The notes under the pieces are model-generated. The model was given only the letters and a program-made list of their open reading frames with translations, made no database searches and was not told where the DNA came from. Below are positions 8,893-17,253 of a stretch of 64,000 nt of DNA, piece after piece. Source of the stretch: Gottfriedia acidiceleris (GTDB taxonomy: Bacteria > Bacillota > Bacilli > Bacillales > Bacillaceae_G); NCBI RefSeq assembly GCF_002128425.1, contig NZ_NESS01000002.1, positions 310,001 to 374,000 on the forward strand, written 5' to 3'. Position 1 is the stretch's first letter, and every line of letters starts with the position of its first letter. The position numbers and the translations under genes are program-made.

Positions 8893-9087
8893 ATGGAATT
8901 ACTATTTGATTTAACGTTTAATGTATTAGGTAGTATTATATTTGGTTGGTTTATAGTACTTTCAATGATTAAGATACAAGAAGGTTTGACTGGTGCTAAA
9001 TTTGAAAAACATCATAAAAGGTATTTATACAAATGAGGAATTTTATTAAGTATAGCAATAGGATTAATTTTTTATTTTATTGGATAG
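8893..9087 (+). pseudogene. Small membrane protein broken by an in-frame TGA
   Basis: After AAGGGG, an ATG at 8893 opens a 47-codon frame (MELLFDLTFNVLGSIIFGWF..., one membrane helix) that stops at TGA 9034-9036. The same frame continues at once with GILLSIAIGLIFYFIG, a second membrane helix, and stops at TAG 9085-9087. A two-helix protein of about 64 aa with a nonsense change, perhaps from TGG, is the simplest reading. The family is not recognised. The 47-aa product might still be made. Confidence 0.5.
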
Positions 9088-9244
9088 TAGTATGAAAATT
9101 CTTTTACAAACGCATGGAATAGATACATAATTTTTGGGGGGCGGAACAGAAGCTCTTCTTTTACTTTCTAAAAATATAGATGATTAGGACTAGGATTGTT
9201 AAAAAGGTGAAATTTTAATTGAAAAGAGATGATTAAAGTTAGAG

Positions 9245-9493
9245 TTGAATGAAAAAATTGATGGTGTTAATAGTCGTGAAGATTTAATCAGATTAATTTT
9301 CGACTTGAGAATGGATATACAAAATAATAGAGGAAAATGGGAGAATATAACACTCGAAAACTATTTAGAAGCTATGGAGGCTTGGGTAAATGATATGGAT
9401 GGTTATTATTTGAATACAATTTAATCTATGCCGATACAACAAACCTGGAAAATAATTGCCGATATTCTATATGCTTCAAGTTTATATGAGTAA
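9245..9493 (+). pseudogene. DUF7660-like small protein, interrupted
   Basis: An open frame reads LNEKIDGVNSREDLIRLIFD..., then ENYLEAMEAWVNDMDGYYLN, stops at TAA 9422-9424, and resumes in the same frame with QTWKIIADILYASSLYE before a final stop. The pattern EAMxAWxxDMDGYY...W...ADILYAxxxYE matches small DUF7660-type proteins often found among immunity genes (family assignment from memory). There is an in-frame stop upstream and no good start, so the gene is dead. Confidence 0.6.
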
Positions 9494-9790
9494 TCAACAA
9501 CTAACATTCCCTTTAGTTTAACAAAAAGAATTGTATATATTGTGAGTATTTGAATTCCTTATGACTGTCTACTTGACAGTCATATTTTAGTTCAAAAAAA
9601 TACATTTTAGTTTATTAGTGCAATCTATAAAGAAATATTATTAAAAATTTTATCCTTTTTTAATAATTTGTTTAGATGGAGTTTTCATTTAAGGATTAAC
9701 ATAGATTTCAGACGAACTAAGGTCTAACTAATGAGCAAGATTGGAGGAAAATTTCCCAGGAATAAAACGATATTTTCATGTTGATTTGTA
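9494..9790. other. Non-coding stretch inside the decayed region
   Basis: No gene is visible. A perfect 9-bp hairpin (ATGACTGTC at 9561-9569, GACAGTCAT at 9575-9583) followed by ATTTTAG may be the leftover terminator of the dead gene before it. Confidence 0.4.
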
Positions 9791-9921
9791 GTGGATAAGG
9801 AGGTCGTTGAACTTTTGTTGAAGTTTTACCAAATCATGAAAATGTTACCCCTTTACAGCATACACGTGAAAAAGGTTTTAAAGAAATCGAAGAGATTTAG
9901 ATATAAGCAGGTGCTAAATAA
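9791..9921 (+). pseudogene. Ankyrin-repeat protein remnant
   Basis: One frame reads VDKEVVELLLKF and, after a frame change, the next reads NHENVTPLQHTREKGFKEIE and then EI-stop-I-stop-AGAK. This is the last repeat of an ankyrin protein (TPLxxAxxxG...EIxxxLixAGA) with one frameshift and two stops. Only the 3' end survives, directly in front of the lipoprotein gene. Confidence 0.65.
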
Positions 9922-9990
9922 GGAAAGTTTTTGAATAAATGGAGATTATATAAAAAACAATTCATCGAAAATTTGAGGAGACGATTAAAA

Positions 9991-10962
9991 ATGAATAATA
10001 AAACAAAAACAATTTCATCCATATTACTCGGATTAACTTTAGTAGTAACAGGATGCAATACAGCTGCTAACGCACAAGAAGAGCATAATAAACAAAAGCA
10101 AGAAAGAGTTTACAAAGCACCTAAAAAAGTTAAGAATAAATTAACAAAAGGTCAGGTAATGGCTAATATTTTAAGTAGTACAAACTGGCAAGGTACAAGA
10201 GTGTATGATAAAAATCATCATGACTTAACAAAAGAAAACGCAAATTATATTGGTCTTGCTAAATATGAAGCAAAATCGGGTAGATACGAATTTTTTGATG
10301 CAAAAACAGGTCAAAGTCGTGGCGATAAAGGAACATTTTTTATTACAAATGATGGTAAAAAACGAATTTTAATTTCTGAATCAATGAATTACCAAGCTGT
10401 AGTCGATATGACAAAACTTAATAAAAACGTATTTACTTATAAAAGAATGGGTAAAGATGCAAACGGTAACGATGTAGAAGTTTACGTAGAACATATTCCT
10501 TATAAAGAAAAAGAACTTTCTTTTACAGATCCTGATAAAAAATTGGATTCTAAAACTGGCGAGATTGTAAAAAAAGTTGATGGCGATAAAATTTTAGGTA
10601 GAACACTTTGGAATGGTACAAAAGTACTGGATGAACATGGGAATGACGTAACGAAATATAATACGAATTTTATTAGTCTTGCAAAATTTGATGGAATCAC
10701 TAATAAATATGAGTTTTTCAATCTTGAAACTGGTAAAAGCCGTGGTGACTATGGCTATTTCGATATTGCCCACGAAAATAAAATTAGAGCACATGTTTCA
10801 ATCGGAGCAAATAAGTATGGTGCTGTTCTTGAATTGACTGAGCTTAATAATAATAAATTTACTTATAAAAGAACAGGTAAAGACAAAGATGGTAAAGATA
10901 TAACTATATTTGTTGAGCATGAACCTTATAAAGGTGATTTTAAACCAATGTTTAGTTTTTAA
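9991..10962 (+). CDS. Lipoprotein with two DUF4822 domains
   Basis: This 323-aa protein has a lipoprotein signal peptide with lipobox VVTGC, so it should be anchored to the outer face of the membrane. The mature part carries two homologous domains, roughly residues 45-170 and 185-320. Each runs from an NWQGTRVYD/LWNGTKVLD motif through a YEFFDAKTGQSRGD-type motif to FTYKRxGKD and EHxPYK, matching DUF4822 (name from memory). The function is unknown. The start at 9991 follows GAGGAG; a longer frame begins at 9931 but would bury the signal peptide. It follows a zone of broken genes and is itself intact. Confidence 0.8.
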   Translation: MNNKTKTISSILLGLTLVVTGCNTAANAQEEHNKQKQERVYKAPKKVKNKLTKGQVMANILSSTNWQGTRVYDKNHHDLTKENANYIGLAKYEAKSGRYEFFDAKTGQSRGDKGTFFITNDGKKRILISESMNYQAVVDMTKLNKNVFTYKRMGKDANGNDVEVYVEHIPYKEKELSFTDPDKKLDSKTGEIVKKVDGDKILGRTLWNGTKVLDEHGNDVTKYNTNFISLAKFDGITNKYEFFNLETGKSRGDYGYFDIAHENKIRAHVSIGANKYGAVLELTELNNNKFTYKRTGKDKDGKDITIFVEHEPYKGDFKPMFSF

Positions 10963-10967
10963 TAAAC

Positions 10968-10999
10968 AAAAAGGAGTGGAGAAATCCATTCTTTTTTAT
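10968..10999 (+). terminator. Terminator after the DUF4822 lipoprotein gene
   Basis: AAAAGGAGTGG pairs with CCATTCTTTTT (G-U pairs included) around a short loop and is followed by TTTATTT. Confidence 0.7.
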
Positions 11000-11344
11000 T
11001 TGAATAAGAAAATTTCAATAAATAATAATTAAACTGAACACATCCGTGCGTTTAAATATTAATTTATTTTATAAAATGGTGGATTTAGTTTATCATTTTA
11101 ATCGTTTTGTTGTTGTTTTTTCAGAATTCCCCCAATACAACTAATATTAATTTCTTGATTTCATAAGGTTTATAACTGTTGTTAACCAAAAATTGGGAAT
11201 TATCGCATTATTTTTAATACAAACGTAGTAAAAAAACCCCAATAGTAATTATATGAATTCCCTTGTTTAATTATAGTGTGGATGAAATTATGTTAATTAA
11301 TTTATTTGTAACTTCTAATCTATTATTTGAAAAGGGGAATTAAA
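11000..11344. other. Intergenic, nothing recognised
   Basis: An AT-rich stretch of about 340 bases lies before a 50-codon gene. No frame or clear RNA was recognised. Confidence 0.4.
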
Positions 11345-11497
11345 ATGGAATACAATTCTACATACTACAATGGCAGCATACCAGAATATGAAATTCCAAT
11401 AGAAATTGGGAAACAAAAAGACAATGCTGATATCTTTGATGAAGAAGAACCTAGAATAGACGATGAGATAAAACATCATTTTATAATTCGTTTATAA
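11345..11497 (+). CDS. Small acidic protein, 50 aa, unknown
   Basis: A 50-codon frame follows a strong AAAAGGGGAA ribosome site at good spacing and is closed by a strong terminator, which together argue for a real gene. The product begins MEYNSTYYNGSIPEYEIPIE and has an acidic centre (DEEEPRIDDE). It has no membrane segment or cysteine and belongs to no family I recognise. It is probably cytoplasmic. Confidence 0.65.
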   Translation: MEYNSTYYNGSIPEYEIPIEIGKQKDNADIFDEEEPRIDDEIKHHFIIRL

Positions 11498-11517
11498 TAG
11501 AGTATATATAAATTTCA

Positions 11518-11564
11518 AAAGCTTGTAGACATTGGGAATTAACCCGAGTTTACAAGCTTTTTTG
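11518..11564 (+). terminator. Terminator after the 50-aa gene
   Basis: A 13-bp stem (AAAGCTTGTAGAC at 11518-11530, GTTTACAAGCTTT at 11548-11560, one G-U pair) is followed by TTT. Confidence 0.85.
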
Positions 11565-11670
11565 ATTATTCACTTACTCATTACAATAATCGTATTATTC
11601 GAACTAATCACAGAAAGAGCTCTCAATACATACAATAAATGGGCACAAATACAATACATCTTAAAAGGAT

Positions 11671-12405
11671 GTGAGAAAGATTTATCCATTAACTAATTAT
11701 AACTTAGTAAGTATGCGATCTGATTATTCAACCCCTCAATATCAAAGTGCTTTCCAATCACGAAATATGAATAGTAATTATACGATTAAAGCAACAGGAA
11801 AAGGTGAAGTATTTGTGAAGCCCGATCAGTCGTTTGTACTATTAGGATCAGTAGTAGAAGATATGAAAGTACAAAAGGCCCAGACAGAGAATGCAATCAT
11901 TTCGAATAAAATAATAGAAGCACTAAAAGGGGTGGGAATTAAACAAGAAGAAATTGAAACGAATTCTTATACAATCGACCGAATTATTGATTACCAAGAT
12001 TCACAGCAAATTTTTAAAGGATATCGAGTAGGTCATATGTTTAAAGTAATCGTGAAGGATCTTGCAAATGTTGGGAAAGTGATTGATGTTGCAGTTGAAA
12101 ATGGAGCAAATGAGGTACGGAATCTTACATTTGAAGTATCAAATCCTGATCCATATTACGGAGAGGCACTACAAAAGGCTACTTTAAATGCAAAAATGAA
12201 TGCAGAAAACATCGCAAAATCATTTGGTTTAACGATTAATAACATACCAATCTGGTTGGCTGAAGAAGGGATTCAAATCGTACGTCCGATGTCCTCTTTA
12301 ACAATGACTGCGGCTGCATTCAGCGGTCCAACAACACCAATTCAAGAGGGACAAATAAAAATAACTGCTTCAGTACAGGCTTTGTTTAATTATGTAAGTT
12401 ATTGA
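11671..12405 (+). CDS. SIMPL (DUF541) domain protein
   Basis: This protein of up to 244 aa carries the SIMPL/DUF541 fold. It begins TIKATGKGEVFVKPDQ and continues with the EIETNSYTIDRIIDY and KGYRVGHMFKV strands and the helix-strand repeats with ANEVRNLTFEVS. Bacterial members are linked to oxidative-stress tolerance (YggE type) but have no defined enzyme activity. The start is uncertain: GTG 11671 is the first possible codon, but AAAAGG sits only 2 bases from it, and ATG 11713 or 11767 lack ribosome sites. No signal peptide is visible. The gene is monocistronic. Confidence 0.8.
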   Translation: MRKIYPLTNYNLVSMRSDYSTPQYQSAFQSRNMNSNYTIKATGKGEVFVKPDQSFVLLGSVVEDMKVQKAQTENAIISNKIIEALKGVGIKQEEIETNSYTIDRIIDYQDSQQIFKGYRVGHMFKVIVKDLANVGKVIDVAVENGANEVRNLTFEVSNPDPYYGEALQKATLNAKMNAENIAKSFGLTINNIPIWLAEEGIQIVRPMSSLTMTAAAFSGPTTPIQEGQIKITASVQALFNYVSY

Positions 12406-12469
12406 ATAGTATAATAAATGGCAAGAATTTGTTTGGAAAAATTAACGTTAGATAAAATTGATCAAAACA

Positions 12470-12498
12470 TTTACAAAAAAATGGAAAAATGCGATAAT
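12470..12498 (+). promoter_or_regulatory. Sigma-A promoter of the ABC-F leader
   Basis: TTTACA (12470-12475), a 17-base spacer and GATAAT (12493-12498) form a near-consensus vegetative promoter. It lies about 30 bases before the start of the leader peptide. Confidence 0.75.
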
Positions 12499-12529
12499 AT
12501 AGAAAATTCCAAAGGAGGAAAGTAAGTTT

Positions 12530-12550
12530 ATGATGCCAACTAATTGCTGA
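12530..12550 (+). CDS. Leader peptide MMPTNC upstream of the ABC-F gene
   Basis: A six-codon frame (MMPTNC) follows an AAAGGAGG ribosome site (12511-12518), far stronger than a random short frame would have. It sits between a good promoter and two terminator-like hairpins, 430 bases before an ABC-F gene. Resistance ABC-F genes in Firmicutes are often controlled by ribosome stalling on such leader ORFs. The peptide itself probably has no other role. Confidence 0.6.
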   Translation: MMPTNC

Positions 12551-12586
12551 TATTAATTTATTTAAAATTAATATGTTTTCCTAATG

Positions 12587-12735
12587 AGTACAAAATTGCC
12601 TAATGTGTAGGCTTATTTGTTATGATCTTATGGAAATAAGGCAAATTAGAAGGTAACTTACTTTACTGATAACGAAATGATGATTTATCTAATACTGGAT
12701 ATCTTTTAAAGTATTTCATCGGTTTTTTTGTTTAA
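12587..12735 (+). promoter_or_regulatory. Candidate attenuator structures of the ABC-F leader
   Basis: AATTGCCT near 12590 can pair with AGGCAA downstream, while CTTATTT and AAATAAG between them give a competing stem. Further on, GATGA (12679-12683) plus AATACT (12691-12696) pair with AGTATT (12710-12715) plus TCATC (12716-12720) and are followed by GGTTTTTTTGTTT, an imperfect intrinsic terminator. Mutually exclusive pairings of this kind are typical for attenuators; the exact fold is inferred by eye. Confidence 0.5.
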
Positions 12736-12804
12736 CTGATGAGAGGTATATAAGAATTGTATGCTTATATAGCTCTAGATAAATGATAAATTACTAAGTT
12801 TATT

Positions 12805-12844
12805 AGACTGTGAGAAGATACTTTCTTCTTATAGTCTTTTTTAT
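12805..12844 (+). terminator. Second leader terminator before the ABC-F gene
   Basis: A 14-bp stem with two G-U pairs (AGACTGTGAGAAGA at 12805-12818, TCTTCTTATAGTCT at 12824-12837) and a 5-base loop is followed by a T-run. It lies 133 bases before the ABC-F start and would block read-through unless antiterminated. A weak promoter candidate (TTCGAA-N18-TATAAA, 12850-12879) follows it. Confidence 0.8.
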
Positions 12845-12976
12845 TTTGGTTCGAAAATCTTAACAAATTTTAATATAAATGAGCCGTAATTAAATAATCA
12901 AATCGTATCTAAGTTCACTTCTTTACCTTGTCCATATAAGGCATAACGAAATTTATGGATGAAAGAAGGAAATTTT

Positions 12977-14896
12977 ATGTTTGAATTAAAAATAAATGGT
13001 CTTAAAAAATATATGGAAGCAACTTTAGTGCTTAAAAATATTACATTTGAAGCATTTGAAGGTGATAAAATCGGTATTATTGGTATCAATGGAAGTGGCA
13101 AAAGCACCATTCTAAAGATAATAGCTGGTATTGTACCGATGCATTATTATCCGGGATATCCTCAAACTTCTAGTTATGGTTATGATGAAGGGTTAATTAA
13201 TTTCGTACCAAAAGGACTCACCACTGCTTATTTAGAACAAATGCCAGATTATCCTAAAGGCATAAAAGTAATTGATGTTTTAAATATGGCGTTTGATGAA
13301 GTTATTCAATTAGAAAATCAAATGCGTGAGTTAGAAGAACAAATGAAAGACTTAGAAAATAATGCTCTAGAAAAAGTAATGAAAAAGTATAGTGATATAG
13401 TTCATTTATTTGAAGTAAAAGGCGGCTATGACCGGGAAGAAAAGTTAGGAAAGGTATGTACCGGTCTTAAATTTGAAGAAAGTTTATTAAAAAGAGATTT
13501 TTATTTATTAAGTGGTGGTGAAAAAACGACTGTATTACTTGGTAAACTTTTAATAAATAGCCCTGATATTTTATTGCTTGATGAACCTACGAATCATCTC
13601 GATATGGACTCAATAGAATGGCTAGAAGGCTTTCTAAGAAATTATAAAGGAATTGTACTGATTGTTTCCCATGACCGTTATTTTTTAGATCATGTCGTAA
13701 CAAAAATTGTAGAAGTTGAAGAGATGGAATCAATTACGTATAAGGGCAACTATTCATCTTTTGTTGAGCAAAAAGAAAAAAACTTACAGCTCCAATTTGA
13801 ACATTTTAAAGAACAACAAAAAAAAATAAATGCTATGGAAAATACCGTAACGAATTTAAGAGATTGGGCGATGCGTGCAGATAATAACAAATTTTTTAAA
13901 AGGGCTGCCAGTATACAAAAAAAACTTGATAAACTAAATAGAATTGAAAAACCAGTTTTTGAAAAAGAAAATATGAAATTAGATTTAAAGGGTTCCAAGA
14001 GATCAGGAAATGAAACAATTAAGGCAATTGGGCTATCTAAATCTTATGAAGATAAAGTAATCTTCAAAGATACGGATTTATTGATTAAATATGGGGAAAG
14101 AATCGGGCTTATTGGGCCTAATGGAAGTGGCAAAACTACATTCTTAAAGATGCTGTTAGGCGAAGAAAAACCAGATCATGGTGTAGTACAACTAGGTGCA
14201 AATGTGCTGAGGGCATATTTACCTCAAAAAATAAGCTTTAATAACGAAGAAATGACAGTAATAGAATGTTTTAGAAAGGATATCTCAATTACAGAAGGAA
14301 AAGCAAGGGAATACCTTTCTAAATTTATGTTTTATAAACAAAATGTTTTTAAAAAAGTTAAGTTCTTGTCAGGTGGAGAGAGAATTAGGCTAAAATTAGG
14401 AATGTTATTATACGAAGACATCAATTTGTTAATACTTGATGAACCTACAAATCATCTTGATATTGATTCAATTGAAACGCTTGAAGAAGCACTTAGTGAT
14501 TTTAAAGGGACAATTTTCTTTATTTCGCATGACAGATACTTTATTAACAAAATGAGCCAAAGAGTAATCGCTGTTGAGGATTATGGTTTAAAAAGTTATC
14601 TTGGCAATTACGATGATTATAAAAGTATAAAAGAAAAAATTAGTTTAGAAGAAACAAAAGAACCTGTTGAAAAAATAGCCAATCGAAAAAAAGTTATAAA
14701 TAAATATGATAACAACCAAGAAGCAATCAAAGCTAAGGCTCTAAAAAAAATAGAACGATTTGAAAAGGAAATAAATGAGATTGATTTAGCAATGAATATT
14801 GAGGAAGATTATAATAAGCTAAATAATTTATATTGTAGGAAAATAAAATTAAGTAAAGACTTAGAAACTGCAATGGAGTTTTGGTTAGGGTTGTAA
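12977..14896 (+). CDS. ABC-F ribosomal protection-type protein
   Basis: This 639-aa protein has two ABC ATPase domains and no membrane segments. Domain 1 has Walker A GINGSGKST (36-44), LSGGE and LLLDEPTNHLD; domain 2 has GPNGSGKTT, LSGGE and LILDEPTNHLD. Between them, about residues 250-320, lies a charged helical linker (NLRDWAMRADNNKFFKRAAS), the part that reaches the ribosomal P-site in this family, and a basic coiled tail follows domain 2. Such proteins dislodge ribosome-targeting drugs; a CplR-like pleuromutilin/lincosamide/streptogramin role is the likeliest, with a housekeeping translation factor as the alternative. The start at 12977 follows GAAGGA. The attenuator-like leader supports an inducible resistance role. 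Confidence 0.75.
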   Translation: MFELKINGLKKYMEATLVLKNITFEAFEGDKIGIIGINGSGKSTILKIIAGIVPMHYYPGYPQTSSYGYDEGLINFVPKGLTTAYLEQMPDYPKGIKVIDVLNMAFDEVIQLENQMRELEEQMKDLENNALEKVMKKYSDIVHLFEVKGGYDREEKLGKVCTGLKFEESLLKRDFYLLSGGEKTTVLLGKLLINSPDILLLDEPTNHLDMDSIEWLEGFLRNYKGIVLIVSHDRYFLDHVVTKIVEVEEMESITYKGNYSSFVEQKEKNLQLQFEHFKEQQKKINAMENTVTNLRDWAMRADNNKFFKRAASIQKKLDKLNRIEKPVFEKENMKLDLKGSKRSGNETIKAIGLSKSYEDKVIFKDTDLLIKYGERIGLIGPNGSGKTTFLKMLLGEEKPDHGVVQLGANVLRAYLPQKISFNNEEMTVIECFRKDISITEGKAREYLSKFMFYKQNVFKKVKFLSGGERIRLKLGMLLYEDINLLILDEPTNHLDIDSIETLEEALSDFKGTIFFISHDRYFINKMSQRVIAVEDYGLKSYLGNYDDYKSIKEKISLEETKEPVEKIANRKKVINKYDNNQEAIKAKALKKIERFEKEINEIDLAMNIEEDYNKLNNLYCRKIKLSKDLETAMEFWLGL

Positions 14897-15309
14897 GTTC
14901 AGCAAAATTTTCAATTTCTTCCACTGAAAAATCAGAAATATATAAAATTAACAATAGGATTGTTAATTTGAAAATATAGAGATATAATAAATCCGAATGA
15001 TATGGAAACATAATAATGTATTTGTTATGAATCTATTAAATTCATTTAACTTAATTGGATTGGTATTTTAGTAAATTTTTTGCTAATTAACTATTCCACC
15101 AAGAAGACAGAAAGCCTTAATGGGCTAATTGTCTTCCTGGTGGAATTTTTTTTTCAAAAAGTTGAGAAGGGAATGAAATAGTGAGGAATTAGATCAATCA
15201 AAAGTTAGTTTACCTAAACTTCATCCAAGGAATTTGTAAATAGGTTGATAAAAAATGTGCAAGTATAATAGGAAAGTAATTATAAATTATAAATTGAGGC
15301 GATTAAGTA
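14897..15309. other. Intergenic stretch holding only a terminator
   Basis: Apart from the strong terminator at 15093-15152, no gene or RNA is recognised in these 410 bases. Confidence 0.5.
15093..15152 (+). terminator. Strong terminator after the ABC-F gene
   Basis: A 17-bp stem (15093-15109 against 15130-15146) with an inner AGCC/GGCT stem is followed by nine T. It lies about 200 bases past the ABC-F stop. Confidence 0.85.
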
Positions 15310-15654
15310 ATGTCGAAAAAAATACATGAATTTAATGATATGATGAGAAAACTTCGGAAAGATTTGTTTGGAAAGGGTCCGGAGAGGATTCATACAGTGT
15401 TCGTAGAAAACATGGCCGTATCAACTTTATATGGTAATTTGACTCCAACTGAAAAATTTATTTCCGGAACAATGAATGGAGCCGAAATGGTTCATACTGC
15501 ACGAACAAAAATGATTCAAGAATTGTACTTAAATAACGCACCAGAAGGTTTAGAAGAACTTGTGGGAGCTAAATTAGTCCATTTATTTTCAGATATGAAG
15601 GTAGAAGAAAATATTGCTATTTCAGTTTTTGTATTTGATCGAAATATTATATAG
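15310..15654 (+). CDS. MpsC-family / DUF2294 protein
   Basis: This 114-aa soluble protein fits DUF2294, now called the MpsC family, with conserved GKGPERIHTVFVENMAVSTL and LTPTEKFI and a C-terminal region containing VFVFDRNI. Homologous parts occur in the Staphylococcus MpsABC cation/bicarbonate system, but a stand-alone MpsC protein has no firm function. The ATG follows a weak GAGGCG site. The psiE gene follows 93 bases later on the same strand, and co-transcription is possible since no terminator lies between. Confidence 0.75.
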   Translation: MSKKIHEFNDMMRKLRKDLFGKGPERIHTVFVENMAVSTLYGNLTPTEKFISGTMNGAEMVHTARTKMIQELYLNNAPEGLEELVGAKLVHLFSDMKVEENIAISVFVFDRNII

Positions 15655-15747
15655 AAGAAGCAGTACGATTAAATGATATTGTTTATCATTTATTTTACTA
15701 GAATTAAAAAAGAAACTTTTTATTGGGGACAAAATTGGAGGAGACTA

Positions 15748-16158
15748 ATGCTTGGAACGGGTTGGTTTAAAAAACGAAAATTTCTGATTAAGCTTTATCA
15801 AACTGTGTTAAATATTTCATTACTTTTACTGAGCTTGATACTTACTTATTTTCTCTTTAGAGAACTTTATTATATTTTTACCGATTTGTTATTAGGAAAT
15901 AAAAATGTTCATCAGATTTTTGGCAAAGTTTTAATTTTTTTCTTATATTTTGGATTCATTTCAATTATTGTTCAATATTTTAAAGAAAACTATCATTTTC
16001 CAATTCGCTATCTTCTTTATATTGGGATTACGGCTACTATTCGTTTTATTATTGTAAACAATGGAGAATCGACCCATAATTTTTGGTTAGCAATTATCAT
16101 TTTAGTCCTTACAATTAGTTATATCATTTTACCTTTTGGAGAAGCGAGAAATGGCTGA
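15748..16158 (+). CDS. psiE: PsiE-family membrane protein
   Basis: This 136-aa protein has the same length as E. coli PsiE and four hydrophobic segments (about residues 14-38, 50-70, 80-100, 108-130). The family signature YHFPIRYLLYIGITA is clear. PsiE was named for induction by phosphate starvation in E. coli; its biochemical role is unknown. The start at 15748 is chosen for its GGAGGAG ribosome site; an earlier ATG at 15673 has none. Confidence 0.85.
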   Translation: MLGTGWFKKRKFLIKLYQTVLNISLLLLSLILTYFLFRELYYIFTDLLLGNKNVHQIFGKVLIFFLYFGFISIIVQYFKENYHFPIRYLLYIGITATIRFIIVNNGESTHNFWLAIIILVLTISYIILPFGEARNG

Positions 16159-16241
16159 AAATACCGGATATAGAGGCAAAAAAAGTTGAGGTATTACTTA
16201 ATTAAAAAACTTTTATTTGAATAATGAATCTCTATTGAATA

Positions 16242-16267
16242 TTAACCCAACCTTATGGTTGAGTTAA
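16242..16267 (-). terminator. Possible terminator for the Cys-tail protein gene
   Basis: TTAACCCAACC (16242-16252) pairs with GGTTGAGTTAA (16257-16267) around a 4-base loop. The T-run on the minus strand is poor, so termination is uncertain. Confidence 0.45.
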
Positions 16268-16305
16268 TGGAATTATACTTAGATGACAGGATTAATTTTA
16301 ATAAA

Positions 16306-17253
16306 TCAACTTGAACAAACTGAACTGCAACTCGAACTAGAACACGAAGAGTGAGAACTACTAGAACATGAAGAATGTGATGAACTAGAGCATGAAGAGT
16401 GTGAGTTATGATGATGACTATCACTCTTGCTTGAACAATCATTTGAACTTTCATTTAATGCAAAAAAAGTATTTGTAGCTAAAAATGTTGAATTAATATG
16501 CCCATCATCTGATTTTTTGCTTGAAGATGAACGATTAGCTGAATTTTGGTAAGATTTTTGTGATTGGTGTTTAGTATTTGCTTCTTCATTTTCTTTTTCT
16601 ACTAAATTTTTTTGAATTCTAGCAAACTCGTTTAAAAAATTATTTTTAGTTTGTGAGTTTAAATGTGAAACGAAACTTTTTGTTTGAATTGTTTTGCTCG
16701 ATAAATATTCTTGAACTTTAGTATTTTTATCATTAACAACTAAATTTCCTAAGACATAGGTATTTACAGATGTCGTTTCAAACAAAGTATTATATAACAA
16801 ATTGTAAACAGCTCTAGTATCGCTTCTATCTGTTATAGTTACATCTTCTTTAAGAATATTTGGTTCATGGTGGATCATTTCACCACAAAAAGCCTCGCAG
16901 AAGTTATGGTAACTTTTCGTAAATAAAATCATTTCGTGCCAGATTTTATCAACTTCTTGACTATACATTGGAACGTTTTCAAAGATTGCTGTCATTAAGA
17001 AAAAGCGCTTTAATTCCCTTTCAATGAAGGAATACTTTTCATTGCTCCAACCTTCTTTTTCTATAACTCTTTCTTTAACATTAGCTAGGAAATCCATTTC
17101 CCATGCTTTTTCTAGTCTAGAAACGAACGATAAATTAGCAAAGTTGGAATTTACCTTTAAGTCTTTTGTAATAAACTGATTATAAAGATCATTATAGTAT
17201 GCATTATCATTTTTTAAATTCTTTTTAAAAATTCTTCCGAAAATTTTTTTCAT
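16306..17253 (-). CDS. WH/FC/IHH-domain protein with Ser/Cys/His tail
   Basis: This 315-aa protein has a helical domain around residues 40-150 with the pattern VDKIWHEMILFTKSYHNFC, then GEMIHHEP, as in glycine-rich-domain (GRDP)-like proteins. A polar middle region (residues 200-245) and a low-complexity tail follow. The tail repeats an 8-residue HSSCSSSS unit three times and ends with two more cysteines (six in all). No signal peptide or membrane helix is visible. Cys-rich C-terminal tails of this kind recall TIGR04222-type proteins. The function is unknown; metal binding or disulfide cross-linking is a guess. AAAGGAGG precedes the ATG. The gene is monocistronic. Confidence 0.65.
   Translation of the reverse strand: MKKIFGRIFKKNLKNDNAYYNDLYNQFITKDLKVNSNFANLSFVSRLEKAWEMDFLANVKERVIEKEGWSNEKYSFIERELKRFFLMTAIFENVPMYSQEVDKIWHEMILFTKSYHNFCEAFCGEMIHHEPNILKEDVTITDRSDTRAVYNLLYNTLFETTSVNTYVLGNLVVNDKNTKVQEYLSSKTIQTKSFVSHLNSQTKNNFLNEFARIQKNLVEKENEEANTKHQSQKSYQNSANRSSSSKKSDDGHINSTFLATNTFFALNESSNDCSSKSDSHHHNSHSSCSSSSHSSCSSSSHSSCSSSSCSSVCSS

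Noticed and set aside
8893-9087. Selenocysteine or recoded TGA
   Set aside because: No SECIS-like hairpin is seen just after the TGA, and neighbouring genes are clearly decayed, so a nonsense mutation is simpler.
9092-9187. Small frame MKILLQTHGIDT-stop-FLGGGTEALLLLS
   Set aside because: Interrupted by a stop and with no ribosome site. It may be more debris of the decayed region, but it is too short to assign.
15093-15152. T-box antiterminator
   Set aside because: The stem contains TGGTGGAA but not the conserved T-box core, no specifier stem precedes it, and the downstream gene is not amino-acid related. It is a plain terminator.
16242-16454. 70-codon minus-strand frame rich in Val/His
   Set aside because: It is an out-of-frame reading of the repeated Ser/Cys/His tail of the gene at 16306-17253.
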